NCBI GenBank assembly: GCA_002354655.1
Contig: DELY01000007.1
Coordinates: 1-64,000, forward strand
DNA length: 64,000 nucleotides
DNA from: Pseudomonas sp. UBA2684
GTDB lineage: Bacteria > Pseudomonadota > Gammaproteobacteria > Pseudomonadales > Pseudomonadaceae
Direction: 5' to 3'
Program-made: the position numbers and the translations under genes
Notes under the pieces: model-generated
Database searches by the model: none
Told to the model about the DNA's origin: nothing
What the model saw: only the letters and a program-made list of their open reading frames with translations
Shown: piece after piece, positions 16,861 to 25,805 of the stretch
How the letters are laid out: each line of letters begins with the position of its first letter
How positions within the stretch are numbered: the first letter of the stretch is position 1

Positions 16861-17796
16861 ATGGCCGGAGTATTGGATTCGGTTAACCAGCGAACGCAGT
16901 TGGTTGGACAGAATCGTCTGGAGTTGCTGTTGTTTCGTCTCGATGGCAAGCAGCTGTACGGGATCAACGTGTTCAAGGTGAAAGAGGTGCTGCAATGCCC
17001 AAAGCTCACCATCATGCCCAAATCCAGCCCTGTGGTGCGTGGGGTCGCTAACATTCGCGGCGGCACTATTCCTATCCTGGATTTGTCCATGGCGACTGGC
17101 CGGGCGCCGCTTACCGATCTGAAAAACAGCTTCGTCATCATCACCGAGTACAACACCAAGGTGCAGGGTTTTCTGGTGCACTCGGTAGAGCGCATCGTCA
17201 ACATGAACTGGGAAGAAATCCATCCGCCACCCAAGGGCACTGGGCGCGACCATTACCTCACGGCGGTGACGCGTCTGGATCAACAACTGGTGGAAATCAT
17301 CGACGTGGAGAAAATCCTCGCCGAGGTGGCGCCAACCTCCGAGGTGATCTCGGTCGGGGTCGTCGATGTTGAAACCCAGGCTAAGGCGCTCAGCAAGCAT
17401 GTATTGATTGTCGATGATTCCTCGGTAGCGCGTAAGCAGGTTGCCCGTTGTCTGCAAACCGTTGGTGTCGAGGTCACGGCGCTGAACGATGGTCGTCAGG
17501 CGTTGGAGTACCTGCGCAAGATGGCCGACGCCGGAAGGCATCCCGAGCAAGAGTTGCTGATGTTGATTTCCGATATCGAAATGCCGGAAATGGACGGATA
17601 TACCCTGACCGCGGAAATTCGCAGCGACCCACGCATGCAGAAATTGCATATCCTCCTGCATACTTCGCTGTCTGGCGTGTTTAACCAGGCAATGGTCAAG
17701 AAAGTGGGTGCGAATGATTTTCTCGCCAAGTTCCGCCCGGACGATTTGGCATCGCGGGTGGTCGAGCGTATCAAGGCCGCGGATGGGGCTGCATGA
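16861..17796 (+). CDS. cheV: Chemotaxis protein CheV (CheW-receiver fusion)
   Basis: 311 aa. The N-terminal CheW-like coupling domain (about 15-165; LFRLDGKQLYGINVFKVKEVL, IRGGTIPILDL) is joined to a response-regulator receiver domain (about 175-305) with acceptor Asp238 in ISDIEMPEMDG and DD at 187-188. CheV couples chemoreceptors to the CheA kinase and is tuned by phosphorylation. ATG 16861 is preferred over an in-frame TTG six bases earlier; AAAGGAG precedes it. It stands next to cheR, the same order as in other Pseudomonas flg clusters. No sigma-28 site could be found in the short gap to flgA. Confidence 0.93.
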   Translation: MAGVLDSVNQRTQLVGQNRLELLLFRLDGKQLYGINVFKVKEVLQCPKLTIMPKSSPVVRGVANIRGGTIPILDLSMATGRAPLTDLKNSFVIITEYNTKVQGFLVHSVERIVNMNWEEIHPPPKGTGRDHYLTAVTRLDQQLVEIIDVEKILAEVAPTSEVISVGVVDVETQAKALSKHVLIVDDSSVARKQVARCLQTVGVEVTALNDGRQALEYLRKMADAGRHPEQELLMLISDIEMPEMDGYTLTAEIRSDPRMQKLHILLHTSLSGVFNQAMVKKVGANDFLAKFRPDDLASRVVERIKAADGAA

Positions 17797-17964
17797 GTGC
17801 GTGATGGGCCCGGCGATACGCTGTGTGCAGGCACATGAATGACGCGCAGCAGTGCTGCACCCGTTTTAACGCTGTATCACCGAGCGCAGAGCTTGCACAC
17901 TGCCTGGGATGGGGGTTGAGGGGATATCTCTCGGCACAACACTATGATTGGCGAGGCCTCGTTA

Positions 17965-18792
17965 GTGTCTTCAGGTAATTTGGATTTCGAGCAGTTCCGG
18001 ACTTTCCTGGAAAAAGCCTGCGGCATTCTATTGGGTACTAATAAGCAGTACCTGGTTTCCAGTCGGCTGAACAAGTTGATGGAGCAACACAGCATCAAGA
18101 CCCTCGGCGAATTGGTGCAGCGCATGCAAACCCAGCCGCGCAGCGGGTTGCGCGAGTTGGTGGTGGATGCCATGACCACCAACGAAACGCTGTGGTTTCG
18201 TGACACCTATCCCTTCGAAGTGCTGAAGAACCGTGTGCTGCCCGAGCTGATCAAGGCCAGTCCCGGTCAGCGCTTGCGGATTTGGTCGGCGGCATGTTCC
18301 TCCGGTCAGGAGCCTTATTCCCTGTCGATGAGCATCGACGAGTTCGAGAAAACCAATATTGGCCAGCTCAAGGCCGGTTTGCAGATTGTTGCCACCGATC
18401 TTTCGCCGTCGATGCTGGCCAACTGCAAGTCCGGCGAATACGACAGCCTGGCCATGGGGCGGGGTCTGTCGCAGGAGCGCTTGCAGCGTTATTTCGAGCC
18501 GAAAGGGCCGGGCCGTTGGATGGTCAAGCCGGCGATCAAGAGCCGTGTCGAATTCCGCCCGTTGAACCTGCTGGACAGTTACGCCAGCCTTGGCAAGTTC
18601 GATATCGTGTTTTGCCGCAATGTGTTGATCTACTTCTCCGCCGAGGTGAAGAAAGACATCCTCACGCGCATGCATGCCATGTTGAAACCGGGTGGTTACC
18701 TGTTCCTTGGCGCGTCCGAGGCGCTCAATGGCCTGCCGGAGCATTACCAGATGGTGCAGTGCAGCCCTGGAATCATCTACAAGGTCAAATAG
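17965..18792 (+). CDS. cheR: Chemotaxis protein methyltransferase CheR
   Basis: 275 aa from GTG 17965. The frame extends to ATG 17944, but GAGG lies eight bases before the GTG and the resulting MSSGNLDFEQF start gives the usual length. The N-terminal helical domain (about 1-70) is followed by the SAM-dependent methyltransferase domain: RIWSAACSSGQEPYSLSM (motif I, near residue 105), then IVATDLSPSML and FDIVFCRNVLIYF. CheR methylates glutamates of chemoreceptors. The gene follows cheV by 168 bp. A rho-independent-type hairpin follows 23 bp after the stop. Confidence 0.93.
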   Translation: MSSGNLDFEQFRTFLEKACGILLGTNKQYLVSSRLNKLMEQHSIKTLGELVQRMQTQPRSGLRELVVDAMTTNETLWFRDTYPFEVLKNRVLPELIKASPGQRLRIWSAACSSGQEPYSLSMSIDEFEKTNIGQLKAGLQIVATDLSPSMLANCKSGEYDSLAMGRGLSQERLQRYFEPKGPGRWMVKPAIKSRVEFRPLNLLDSYASLGKFDIVFCRNVLIYFSAEVKKDILTRMHAMLKPGGYLFLGASEALNGLPEHYQMVQCSPGIIYKVK

Positions 18793-18815
18793 CCAGTCAG
18801 GCAGCGATCGAACCT

Positions 18816-18844
18816 AAAACGGGAGGCCAGTGGTCTCCCGTTTT
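18816..18844 (+). terminator. Hairpin terminator after cheR
   Basis: AAAACGGGAG (18816-18825) pairs with CTCCCGTTTT (18835-18844), nine-base loop, with the T-run inside the right arm. It separates cheVR from the flgB operon. Confidence 0.8.
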
Positions 18845-18976
18845 CATTGGTGCGGCGGCAACCGGCTGAAGTGAATTGCCGCTTGGCCTGGCCGCAGGCG
18901 GAAAAGCCTTGCCGCTTTTCCTGATGAAGCGCTTCTATTTATTTTCAAGTTATTGATATTTAAGTAAAAAATTAAA

Positions 18977-18992
18977 TGGCACGTACCTTGCT
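18977..18992 (+). promoter_or_regulatory. Sigma-54 (RpoN) promoter of flgBCDE
   Basis: TGGCACGTACCTTGCT matches the -24/-12 consensus TGGCACG-N4-TTGCT at every fixed position, with GG-N10-GC spacing. It lies 51 bp before the flgB ATG in an A+T-rich stretch. In pseudomonads this operon is activated by FleR. Confidence 0.93.
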
Positions 18993-19042
18993 AAATGTCT
19001 TGCACGGAAAACAGGCAAGCCAAACGGCAAAGGTTCCTGACC

Positions 19043-19450
19043 ATGAGCATCAGTTTCGATAGCGCACTCGGCATTCATGAAAAGGCACTGGGCTTTCGCT
19101 CCCAGCGTGCCGAGGTGCTGGCCAACAACATGGCCAACGCCGATACGCCCAATTACAAGGCGCGTGACCTGGACTTCGCCTCGGTGCTCGCCGAGCAAAG
19201 CGCCAAGGCTCAGCGTGGCACGGCCGGGCTGAATCGCACGGACAGCCGGCATATTGCTGCCGATGGCGTGGCCATGGGCGATGCCAGCTTGGCGTACCGC
19301 ATTCCCTTTCATGCGTCGCTCGACCAGAACACCGTCGACCTGCAGATTGAGCAGGCCAGCTACGCGGAAAACGCGGTGAACTTCCAAGCCAGTTTCACTT
19401 TCCTCAACAGCAAGTTCAAAGGGCTGGTCAGCGCCCTGCGCGGCGATTAA
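19043..19450 (+). CDS. flgB: Flagellar basal body rod protein FlgB
   Basis: 135 aa from ATG 19043 (an upstream in-frame start at 18995 would overlap the promoter's transcription start). The rod-protein signature is LANNMANADTPNYKARDLDF (about 25-44), and the C-terminal helix has the YAENAVNFQASFTFLNSKFKGL pattern. FlgB is a proximal rod subunit exported by the flagellar type III system. First gene of flgBCDE behind a strong sigma-54 promoter; flgC follows after 14 bp. Confidence 0.95.
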   Translation: MSISFDSALGIHEKALGFRSQRAEVLANNMANADTPNYKARDLDFASVLAEQSAKAQRGTAGLNRTDSRHIAADGVAMGDASLAYRIPFHASLDQNTVDLQIEQASYAENAVNFQASFTFLNSKFKGLVSALRGD

Positions 19451-19464
19451 AGGAGCCTGATGCC

Positions 19465-19908
19465 ATGTCACTCGCCAGTGTCTTCAACATCGCCGGAACC
19501 GGCATGAGTGCCCAGAGCACTCGTCTGAACACGATTTCCAGCAACATCGCCAACGCCGAAACGGTCTCGTCGAGCGTCGACCAGACTTACCGTGCACGTC
19601 ATCCGGTGTTTGCCACGATGTTCCAGCAGTCGCTGGAGGGGGGCAGCGGTTCGTTGTTCGCCGAGCAGAATGAAGCCGGTCGCGGCGTGCAGGTGCTCGG
19701 CATTGTCGAGGATCAAAGCAACCTGGTGCCACGTTACCAGCCGGATCATCCGGCAGCCGATGACAGCGGCTATGTGTATTACCCCAACGTCAATGTGGTC
19801 GAGGAAATGGCGGACATGATTTCTGCCAGCCGGGCTTTTCAGAGCAACGTTGAAATGATGAATACCGCCAAACAAATGTTGCAGCGCGTACTGACCCTCG
19901 GTCAGTAA
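19465..19908 (+). CDS. flgC: Flagellar basal body rod protein FlgC
   Basis: 147 aa. Starts MSLASVFNIAGTGMSAQSTRLNTISSNIANAETV, the rod/hook N-terminal motif, and ends with the conserved C-terminal helix VVEEMADMISASRAFQSNVEMMNTAKQMLQRVLTLGQ. A proximal rod subunit in the periplasm. AAGGAG precedes the ATG. It sits between flgB and flgD with short gaps. Confidence 0.96.
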   Translation: MSLASVFNIAGTGMSAQSTRLNTISSNIANAETVSSSVDQTYRARHPVFATMFQQSLEGGSGSLFAEQNEAGRGVQVLGIVEDQSNLVPRYQPDHPAADDSGYVYYPNVNVVEEMADMISASRAFQSNVEMMNTAKQMLQRVLTLGQ

Positions 19909-19928
19909 GCCGTCATCGAGGGAAGCGC

Positions 19929-20603
19929 ATGAGCATTACTAGCACCGGCGACGTCACCAGCTCGGCACTCGATCAATACCAGATCAAGAACGAGACGGGC
20001 GCCAGCAAAGAGCTGGGCAAGAACGAGTTTCTCAACTTGTTGGTGGCCCAATTGAATAACCAGAACCCGCTGGAGCCGCAAGGCAATGGCGAGTTTATCG
20101 CCCAGCTGGCGCAATTCAGCCAGGTTGAGGGTATCGAGAAATTGAACACCAGCATGAGCTCGTTGCTCTCGGGATATCAGTCATCCCAGGCGCTGCAGGC
20201 CTCGTCCCTGGTCGGGCGCAAGGTCATCGTGCCGACCGATAAGGCGGTGGTCGATACCAGCGAAAGCTTCAAGGCCAGCCTGGTGTTGCCGGCGACCAGC
20301 AGCAACGTCTACGTCAACGTCTACGACAGCGCAGGTTCGGTGGTCAGCCGGGTCAACATGGGCGAGCAGGCGGCCGGCAATGTCAGCTTCATCTGGGACG
20401 GCAAAGATGCCAGCGGCAAAGTCTTGCCGCCCGGCACCTACAAGTTCGAGGCGCAGGCGACCTACAACGGTGAAACCAAGGGGCTGTACACCATGCTCCC
20501 GGCCAACGTCGACAGCGTCACCCTGGGCGGCAGCGAGTTGATGCTCAACCTGGCGGGGCTCGGCAGTGTGCCGCTCTCTCAGGTGCAGGTCATTGGTCAG
20601 TAA
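19929..20603 (+). CDS. flgD: Flagellar hook assembly (scaffolding) protein FlgD
   Basis: 224 aa. The N-terminal export/cap region contains LGKNEFLNLLVAQLNNQNPLEPQGNGEFIAQLAQFSQVEGIEKLN (about 30-75), the hallmark of FlgD. The C-terminal half is the FlgD Ig-like/tudor domain (VYVNVYDSAGSVVSRVNMG and FIWDGKDASGKVLPPGTYKF). FlgD caps the growing hook and allows FlgE to polymerise. It starts after GAGGGAAGCGC. Confidence 0.95.
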   Translation: MSITSTGDVTSSALDQYQIKNETGASKELGKNEFLNLLVAQLNNQNPLEPQGNGEFIAQLAQFSQVEGIEKLNTSMSSLLSGYQSSQALQASSLVGRKVIVPTDKAVVDTSESFKASLVLPATSSNVYVNVYDSAGSVVSRVNMGEQAAGNVSFIWDGKDASGKVLPPGTYKFEAQATYNGETKGLYTMLPANVDSVTLGGSELMLNLAGLGSVPLSQVQVIGQ

Positions 20604-20647
20604 TCAACAGGCTTTAATCGCCGGCCGTGCCGGCAAAGGAGACTTCC

Positions 20648-22075
20648 ATGGCGTTCAATATCGGTCTTAGCGGCCTGCGCGCGGCGACCAGCGACCTCAA
20701 CGTGACCGGCAACAACATCGCCAACGCGGGGACGGCCGGCTTCAAGCAGTCGCGCGCCGAGTTTGCCGACGTCTATGCGGCATCGGTGCTGGGCTCTGGC
20801 AAGAACTCCCAGGGCAGCGGTGTGCTGCTCGGCGATGTGTCTCAGTTGCACAATCAGGGCAACATCAACTACACGCAGAATGCCCTGGATCTGGCGATCA
20901 ACGGCAACGGCTTTTTCCAGACCAGCAACAACGGCGAAGTCAGCTACACCCGTGCCGGGTATTTCGGTACTGACCGCGATGGTTTTATGGTGAATAACTT
21001 CGGTTATCGCTTGCAGGGTTACGCGGTGGATGCCAATAACAACCTGCAAAATGGCGTGATCAGCGACCTGCGCATCGAAACGGCCAGCCAGGCGCCGCGG
21101 GCGACTACCGAGCTGAGCCAGACGTTCAACCTGAACTCGAGCAATACGGTGCCGACCGCCTGGCAGGGGGCTTACGATAACTCGATTGCCGGTGCTGTCG
21201 ATCCACTCAACCCCACGGCCGCGGAAATCGCGGCTGCCGAGGCGGCAGCCAATGCCACCTTCGATCCGGCGGACCCGACCAGCTACAACTCGTCGACCTC
21301 GACCAACGTCTACGACACCCAGGGCAATGCTCACGTGTTGACGCAGTATTTCGTCAAGACCGGGGCCAACAACTGGCAGATGAATGTGTTGATCGACGGC
21401 CGCAACCCGGCCGATCCGACTTCTACAGTGCCGTATTCGATGGCGGTGGGCTTTACCGCCAGCGGTCAGTTGAATACCGCCAGCCTGGTTTCCGGCAACT
21501 ATGACGGCGCCGGTGCCGCCGACTTCACCGTCGATCCCGCCACCGGGCGGTTCACCCTGGACGGCTGGGTGCCAGCGGCAGCCGATGACTCGGTCCCGCC
21601 GGTGTGGTCGGGCAACGGTGCGAATGCCAATGCCACCGGGATTCAGGTCGATCTGCGCAGCTCCACGCAGTTCTCCAGCTCGTTTGCGGTGAATAGCGTC
21701 AGCCAGGACGGTTACACCACCGGCCAACTGGCCGGTCTGGAAATCGACGATAGCGGGGTGATTTTCGCCCGCTACACCAACGGGCAGTCGAATGTGCAGG
21801 GGCAGGTGATTCTGGCCAACTTTGCCAACGTGCAGGGGCTGACGCCGGTGGGTAAGACTGCCTGGGTGCAGTCCTTCGAATCCGGCGAGCCGGTAGTGGG
21901 GACGCCGCGCAGCGGCACGCTCGGTGCGTTGCAGGCAGGCGCCCTGGAGGATTCCAACGTCGAGTTGTCCGATCAGTTGGTCAACCTGATCGTGGCGCAG
22001 CGCAACTACCAGGCCAATGCCAAAACCATCGAGACCGAAAGCGCGGTGACCCAGACCATCATCAACCTGCGTTGA
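20648..22075 (+). CDS. flgE: Flagellar hook protein FlgE
   Basis: 475 aa from ATG 20648. N-terminal MAFNIGLSGLRAATSDLNVTGNNIANAGT (rod/hook signature), a central hook domain of about 300 residues rich in Asn, Thr and Ala with repeated DPTS-type loops, and the C-terminal helix VELSDQLVNLIVAQRNYQANAKTIETE. The gene encodes the structural subunit of the hook. An insert at about residues 185-220 (AGAVDPLNPTAAEIAAAEAAANATFDP) looks like an Ala-rich surface excursion. The gene ends the operon with a hairpin terminator 65 bp downstream. Confidence 0.95.
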   Translation: MAFNIGLSGLRAATSDLNVTGNNIANAGTAGFKQSRAEFADVYAASVLGSGKNSQGSGVLLGDVSQLHNQGNINYTQNALDLAINGNGFFQTSNNGEVSYTRAGYFGTDRDGFMVNNFGYRLQGYAVDANNNLQNGVISDLRIETASQAPRATTELSQTFNLNSSNTVPTAWQGAYDNSIAGAVDPLNPTAAEIAAAEAAANATFDPADPTSYNSSTSTNVYDTQGNAHVLTQYFVKTGANNWQMNVLIDGRNPADPTSTVPYSMAVGFTASGQLNTASLVSGNYDGAGAADFTVDPATGRFTLDGWVPAAADDSVPPVWSGNGANANATGIQVDLRSSTQFSSSFAVNSVSQDGYTTGQLAGLEIDDSGVIFARYTNGQSNVQGQVILANFANVQGLTPVGKTAWVQSFESGEPVVGTPRSGTLGALQAGALEDSNVELSDQLVNLIVAQRNYQANAKTIETESAVTQTIINLR

Positions 22076-22140
22076 TGGTGCGGCGGCGGCAGGGGCAAGA
22101 GCCGTTGCCGTCAGCGGCAATGGTTCGCCGGCTGGTGTTT

Positions 22141-22166
22141 AAAAGGCTCCCTCGGGAGCCTTTTTT
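22141..22166 (+). terminator. Rho-independent terminator after flgE
   Basis: AAAAGGCTCCC pairs with GGGAGCCTTTT around a two-base loop and the right arm runs into a six-T tract. A standard strong terminator closing flgBCDE. Confidence 0.9.
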
Positions 22167-22215
22167 GTATTTTAAAATCCTTATAAATCATAATCTTATT
22201 GTTATTTTTCGAGGC

Positions 22216-22231
22216 TGGCACGGCGCTTGCT
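22216..22231 (+). promoter_or_regulatory. Sigma-54 (RpoN) promoter of flgFGHIJKL
   Basis: TGGCACGGCGCTTGCT: full match to TGGCACG-N4-TTGCT with GG-N10-GC spacing, 51 bp before the flgF ATG and following an A+T-rich tract. It drives the distal rod, ring and junction genes. Confidence 0.93.
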
Positions 22232-22281
22232 GAATAGCTTGTATAGAGCAGCGGGCGGCAAGCCCACCTCGGAGAGTAACC

Positions 22282-23022
22282 ATGGACAAGATGCTGTACG
22301 TCTCCATGACTGGAGCCCACCACAACAGCCTGGCGCAGAGTGCCCACGCCAACAACTTGGCGAATATCTCGACCAGCGGCTTTCGCCGTGATTTCGAGCA
22401 GGCGCGTTCGATGCAGGTGTTTGGCGACAGTTATCCGGCGCGGGTATACGCCCTAAGCGAGCGCCCTGGTACCGACTTCACCCCAGGCTCGTTGCAGGAA
22501 ACCGGCCGCGACTTGGATGTGGCCATCGGCGGGCGCGGTTGGCTGGCGGTGCAGGCCGCGGATGGCAGCGAAGCCTACGTGCGCACGGCCAGCCTGAATG
22601 TCGATGCCCTGGGTGTGTTGCGCACCGGCAACGGCTTGCCGGTGATGGGCAATGCCGGGCCGATTGCCGTGCCGCCAGAGCAGAAAATCGAGATCGGCCA
22701 GGACGGCACCATCAGCATTCGTGCCCTCGGCGAGGCGCCGAACGTGCTGGCGGAAGTCGATCGGCTGAAGCTGGTCAACCCCGACCTCAAGCAGATGGAG
22801 AAGGGCACCGACGGCCTGATTCGCTTCAAGGGCCAGCAGCCGTTGCTGGCTGACGCCACGGTGCAGGTGACCTCGGGGTTTCTTGAGTCGAGCAATGTCA
22901 ATGCGGTGGAAGAGATGACGGCGATTCTCTCCCTGTCCCGTCAATTCGAACTGCAAGTGAAGATGATGCGTACTGCCGAAGACAACGCGACCGCCATGGC
23001 GCGTGTTTTGCAGATGAGCTAA
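22282..23022 (+). CDS. flgF: Flagellar basal body rod protein FlgF
   Basis: 246 aa. N-terminus MDKMLYVSMTGAHHNSLAQSAHANNLANISTSGFRRDF carries the rod motif; the middle has the GRDLDVAIGGRGWLAVQ flagellar basal-body rod strand; the C-terminus SSNVNAVEEMTAILSLSRQFELQVKMMRTAEDN is the conserved helix. A proximal rod protein. GGAGAG precedes the ATG. First gene of the flgFGHIJKL operon. Confidence 0.95.
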   Translation: MDKMLYVSMTGAHHNSLAQSAHANNLANISTSGFRRDFEQARSMQVFGDSYPARVYALSERPGTDFTPGSLQETGRDLDVAIGGRGWLAVQAADGSEAYVRTASLNVDALGVLRTGNGLPVMGNAGPIAVPPEQKIEIGQDGTISIRALGEAPNVLAEVDRLKLVNPDLKQMEKGTDGLIRFKGQQPLLADATVQVTSGFLESSNVNAVEEMTAILSLSRQFELQVKMMRTAEDNATAMARVLQMS

Positions 23023-23068
23023 TTACCAGCACGCGGCGCCGTGAAAACGACGCCCGAGGAGAATAAAT

Positions 23069-23854
23069 ATGCTTCCGGCACTGTGGGTCAGCAAAACCGG
23101 TTTGTCCGCTCAGGACATGAACCTGACCACCATTTCCAACAACCTGGCCAACGTCTCGACCACCGGCTTCAAGCGCGATCGCGCCGAGTTCGAAGACCTG
23201 CTGTACCAGATCCGTCGTCAACCCGGCGGTCAGTCCAGCCAGGACAGCCAACTGCCGTCTGGCTTGCAGCTGGGTACCGGGGTGCGCGTGGTCGGCACGC
23301 AGAAGATCTTCACCGCCGGCAGCCTGCAAACCACCGAGCAGCCGCTGGACATGGCGATCAACGGCCGTGGCTTCTTCCAGGTGCTGATGCCCGATGGCAC
23401 GGTGTCTTACACCCGCGATGGCAGCTTTCACCTGAACTCCGATGGTCAGGTCGTTACCTCGCAGGGCTTCGCCCTGGAGCCGGCCATCGTGCTGCCGAAC
23501 GAAGTGCGTACCTTTACCGTCGGCGAAGACGGCACCGTGTCGGTGACCACTGCCGGTAACCCGCAACCGCAGATCGTCGGCAACCTGCAGACCGCCGATT
23601 TCATCAACCCGGCGGGCCTGGAAGCGATCGGCAACAACCTGTTTCTGGAAACCGCCTCCAGCGGTGCGCCGCAGGTCGGCACGCCGGGCCTCAACGGCTT
23701 GGGCACTACCCTGCAGAACACCCTGGAAAATTCCAACGTCAGCGTGGTCGAGGAGTTGGTGAACATGATCACCACCCAGCGCGCGTACGAGATGAACTCG
23801 AAAGTCATCTCCACCGCCGACCAGATGCTGGCCTTCGTCACACAGAACCTTTAA
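23069..23854 (+). CDS. flgG: Flagellar basal body distal rod protein FlgG
   Basis: 261 aa, the usual length. MLPALWVSKTGLSAQDMNLTTISNNLANVSTTGFKRDRAEFEDL at the N-terminus, LDMAINGRGFFQV in the centre, and SNVSVVEELVNMITTQRAYEMNSKVISTADQML at the C-terminus are all textbook FlgG. It builds the distal rod. GAGGAG lies eight bases before the ATG; it follows flgF by 46 bp. Confidence 0.97.
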   Translation: MLPALWVSKTGLSAQDMNLTTISNNLANVSTTGFKRDRAEFEDLLYQIRRQPGGQSSQDSQLPSGLQLGTGVRVVGTQKIFTAGSLQTTEQPLDMAINGRGFFQVLMPDGTVSYTRDGSFHLNSDGQVVTSQGFALEPAIVLPNEVRTFTVGEDGTVSVTTAGNPQPQIVGNLQTADFINPAGLEAIGNNLFLETASSGAPQVGTPGLNGLGTTLQNTLENSNVSVVEELVNMITTQRAYEMNSKVISTADQMLAFVTQNL

Positions 23855-23915
23855 TGCCTGAGGCGGGGCGCTAGCCCAGCCTTGGTGTGCAATACAACGC
23901 CGTGAGGTAGTGGTT

Positions 23916-24611
23916 ATGAACCGGCTGATACTTGTGATTTCGATGCTTGGCGTGGCCGCCCTGAGCGGCTGCGTATCGCCGCCACCGAAGCCGAACGACC
24001 CCTATTACGCGCCGGTTTTGCCGCGCACGCCGCTGCCGGCTGCGCAGAACAACGGTTCGATCTACCAGGCCGGTTTCGAGAACAACCTGTTCGACGACCG
24101 CAAGGCCTACCGGGTTGGCGACATCATCACCATCACCCTCAACGAGCGCACCCAGGCCAGCAAGAATGCCGGCTCGCAGATCCAGAAGGACAGTTCCGCG
24201 AATATCGGTCTGACCTCCCTGTTCGGCGGCGCAGTGTCGGCGGCCAATCCGTTCTCCGACAATACCTTGTCATTGGGCGCCGAGTATGACGCCAGCCGCG
24301 ATACGCAAGGCGACAGCCAGGCCGATCAGAGCAACAGCCTGTCCGGCTCGATCACCGTGACCGTGGCCGAGGTCTTGCCCAACGGCATTCTCTCGGTGCG
24401 CGGCGAGAAGTGGATGACCCTCAACACCGGCGATGAGCTGGTGCGCATCGCCGGCCTGGTTCGCGCCGATGATGTGGCGACGGACAACACCGTGCCTTCG
24501 ACGCGTATCGCCGATGCGCGCATTACCTACTCGGGCACCGGCGCCTTCGCCGATGCCAGTCAGCCAGGTTGGTTGGATCGTTTCTTCATCAGCCCGCTGT
24601 GGCCGTTTTGA
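23916..24611 (+). CDS. flgH: Flagellar L-ring lipoprotein FlgH
   Basis: 231 aa from ATG 23916, with GAGG upstream. The signal peptide ends in a lipobox LSGC with the lipidated Cys at residue 19, so the protein is anchored in the outer membrane, where it forms the L ring. Conserved segments [37 protein letters not shown] and the C-terminal [16 protein letters not shown] are present. It is followed at 15 bp by flgI. Confidence 0.95.
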   Translation: MNRLILVISMLGVAALSGCVSPPPKPNDPYYAPVLPRTPLPAAQNNGSIYQAGFENNLFDDRKAYRVGDIITITLNERTQASKNAGSQIQKDSSANIGLTSLFGGAVSAANPFSDNTLSLGAEYDASRDTQGDSQADQSNSLSGSITVTVAEVLPNGILSVRGEKWMTLNTGDELVRIAGLVRADDVATDNTVPSTRIADARITYSGTGAFADASQPGWLDRFFISPLWPF

Positions 24612-24625
24612 ACAGGGTTACGCCG

Positions 24626-25792
24626 ATGATGACCGTAGCAATGGGCCATGCCCGTGAAAACGCCTGGGTGGCGCGTGGCAAGCGGATTTCGCGCATGGCC
24701 CGTTCCGGCGCCGTGCTGCTGTGCGTGCTGCTGTGCCTGCCGGCTCAGGCTGCGCGGCTCAAGGACCTGGCCAGTATCCAAGGCGTGCGCAGTAACCAGT
24801 TGATCGGTTACGGCCTGGTGGTCGGCCTCAATGGCAGCGGCGACCAGACCACGCAAACGCCGTTCACCGTGCAGACCTTCAACAACATGATGGCGCAGTT
24901 CGGCATCAAGGTGCCGCAGGGCGGCAACGTGCAGCTGAAGAACGTTGCCGCGGTATCGATCCACGCCGATCTGCCGGCGTTCGCCAAGCCAGGGCAAACC
25001 ATCGATATCACCATTTCTTCGATCGGTAACGCCAAGAGCCTGCGCGGCGGCAGCCTGCTGATGGCGCCGCTGAAAGGTATCGACGGCAACGTCTACGCGA
25101 TTGCCCAGGGCAACCTAGTGGTCGGTGGCTTCGATGCCGAAGGTGGCGATGGCTCGCGGATCACCGTCAACGTGCCTTCGGCCGGACGCATTCCCGGTGG
25201 CGCCACGGTCGAGCGGCCGGTGCCCAGCGGTTTCGATCAGGGCAACACACTGACCCTTAACCTCAATCGCCCGGATTTCACCACGGCGAAGAACATCGTC
25301 GACCAGATCAATGACCTGCTTGGCCCGGGCGTGGCGCAAGCTCTCGACGGTGGCTCGGTGCGTGTCAGCGCGCCGCTCGATCCCAATCAGCGGGTGGATT
25401 ACCTGTCGATTCTGGAAAACCTCGAAGTCGAGGTCGGTCAGGCGGTGGCCAAGATCATTATCAACTCGCGTACCGGCACCATCGTGATTGGCCAGAACGT
25501 GCGGGTGCAGCCTGCCGCAGTGACCCACGGCAGCCTCACGGTAACCATTACCGAAGACCCGATTGTCAGCCAGCCGGAAGCCTTGTCTGGCGGGCAAACG
25601 GCCGTGGTACCGCGCTCGCGGGTGAATGCCGAAGAAGAAGCCAAACCGATGTTTAAGTTTGGTCCCGGCACCACCCTGGATGAAATCGTCCGCGCGGTGA
25701 ACCAGGTGGGCGCTTCGCCTTCCGACCTGATGGCCATCCTGGAGGCGCTCAAGCAAGCCGGCGCTCTGCAGGCTGACCTGATCGTGATCTGA
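24626..25792 (+). CDS. flgI: Flagellar P-ring protein FlgI
   Basis: 388 aa from ATG 24626, chosen because AGGG lies eight bases upstream and the start is just past the flgH stop. A later ATG at 24695 would give 365 aa with a more normal signal peptide ([18 protein letters not shown]), closer to the family length, so the N-terminus is uncertain. The mature part begins [33 protein letters not shown], the FlgI signature, and ends with the [25 protein letters not shown] motif. It assembles the P ring around the rod in the periplasm, aided by FlgA. Confidence 0.94.
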   Translation: MMTVAMGHARENAWVARGKRISRMARSGAVLLCVLLCLPAQAARLKDLASIQGVRSNQLIGYGLVVGLNGSGDQTTQTPFTVQTFNNMMAQFGIKVPQGGNVQLKNVAAVSIHADLPAFAKPGQTIDITISSIGNAKSLRGGSLLMAPLKGIDGNVYAIAQGNLVVGGFDAEGGDGSRITVNVPSAGRIPGGATVERPVPSGFDQGNTLTLNLNRPDFTTAKNIVDQINDLLGPGVAQALDGGSVRVSAPLDPNQRVDYLSILENLEVEVGQAVAKIIINSRTGTIVIGQNVRVQPAAVTHGSLTVTITEDPIVSQPEALSGGQTAVVPRSRVNAEEEAKPMFKFGPGTTLDEIVRAVNQVGASPSDLMAILEALKQAGALQADLIVI

Positions 25793-25805
25793 GGAGACTG
25801 CGGCG

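Noticed and set aside
20597-22120. 507-codon antisense frame over flgE
   Set aside because: Mirror of a real gene; no start context and composition typical of reverse-complement shadow.
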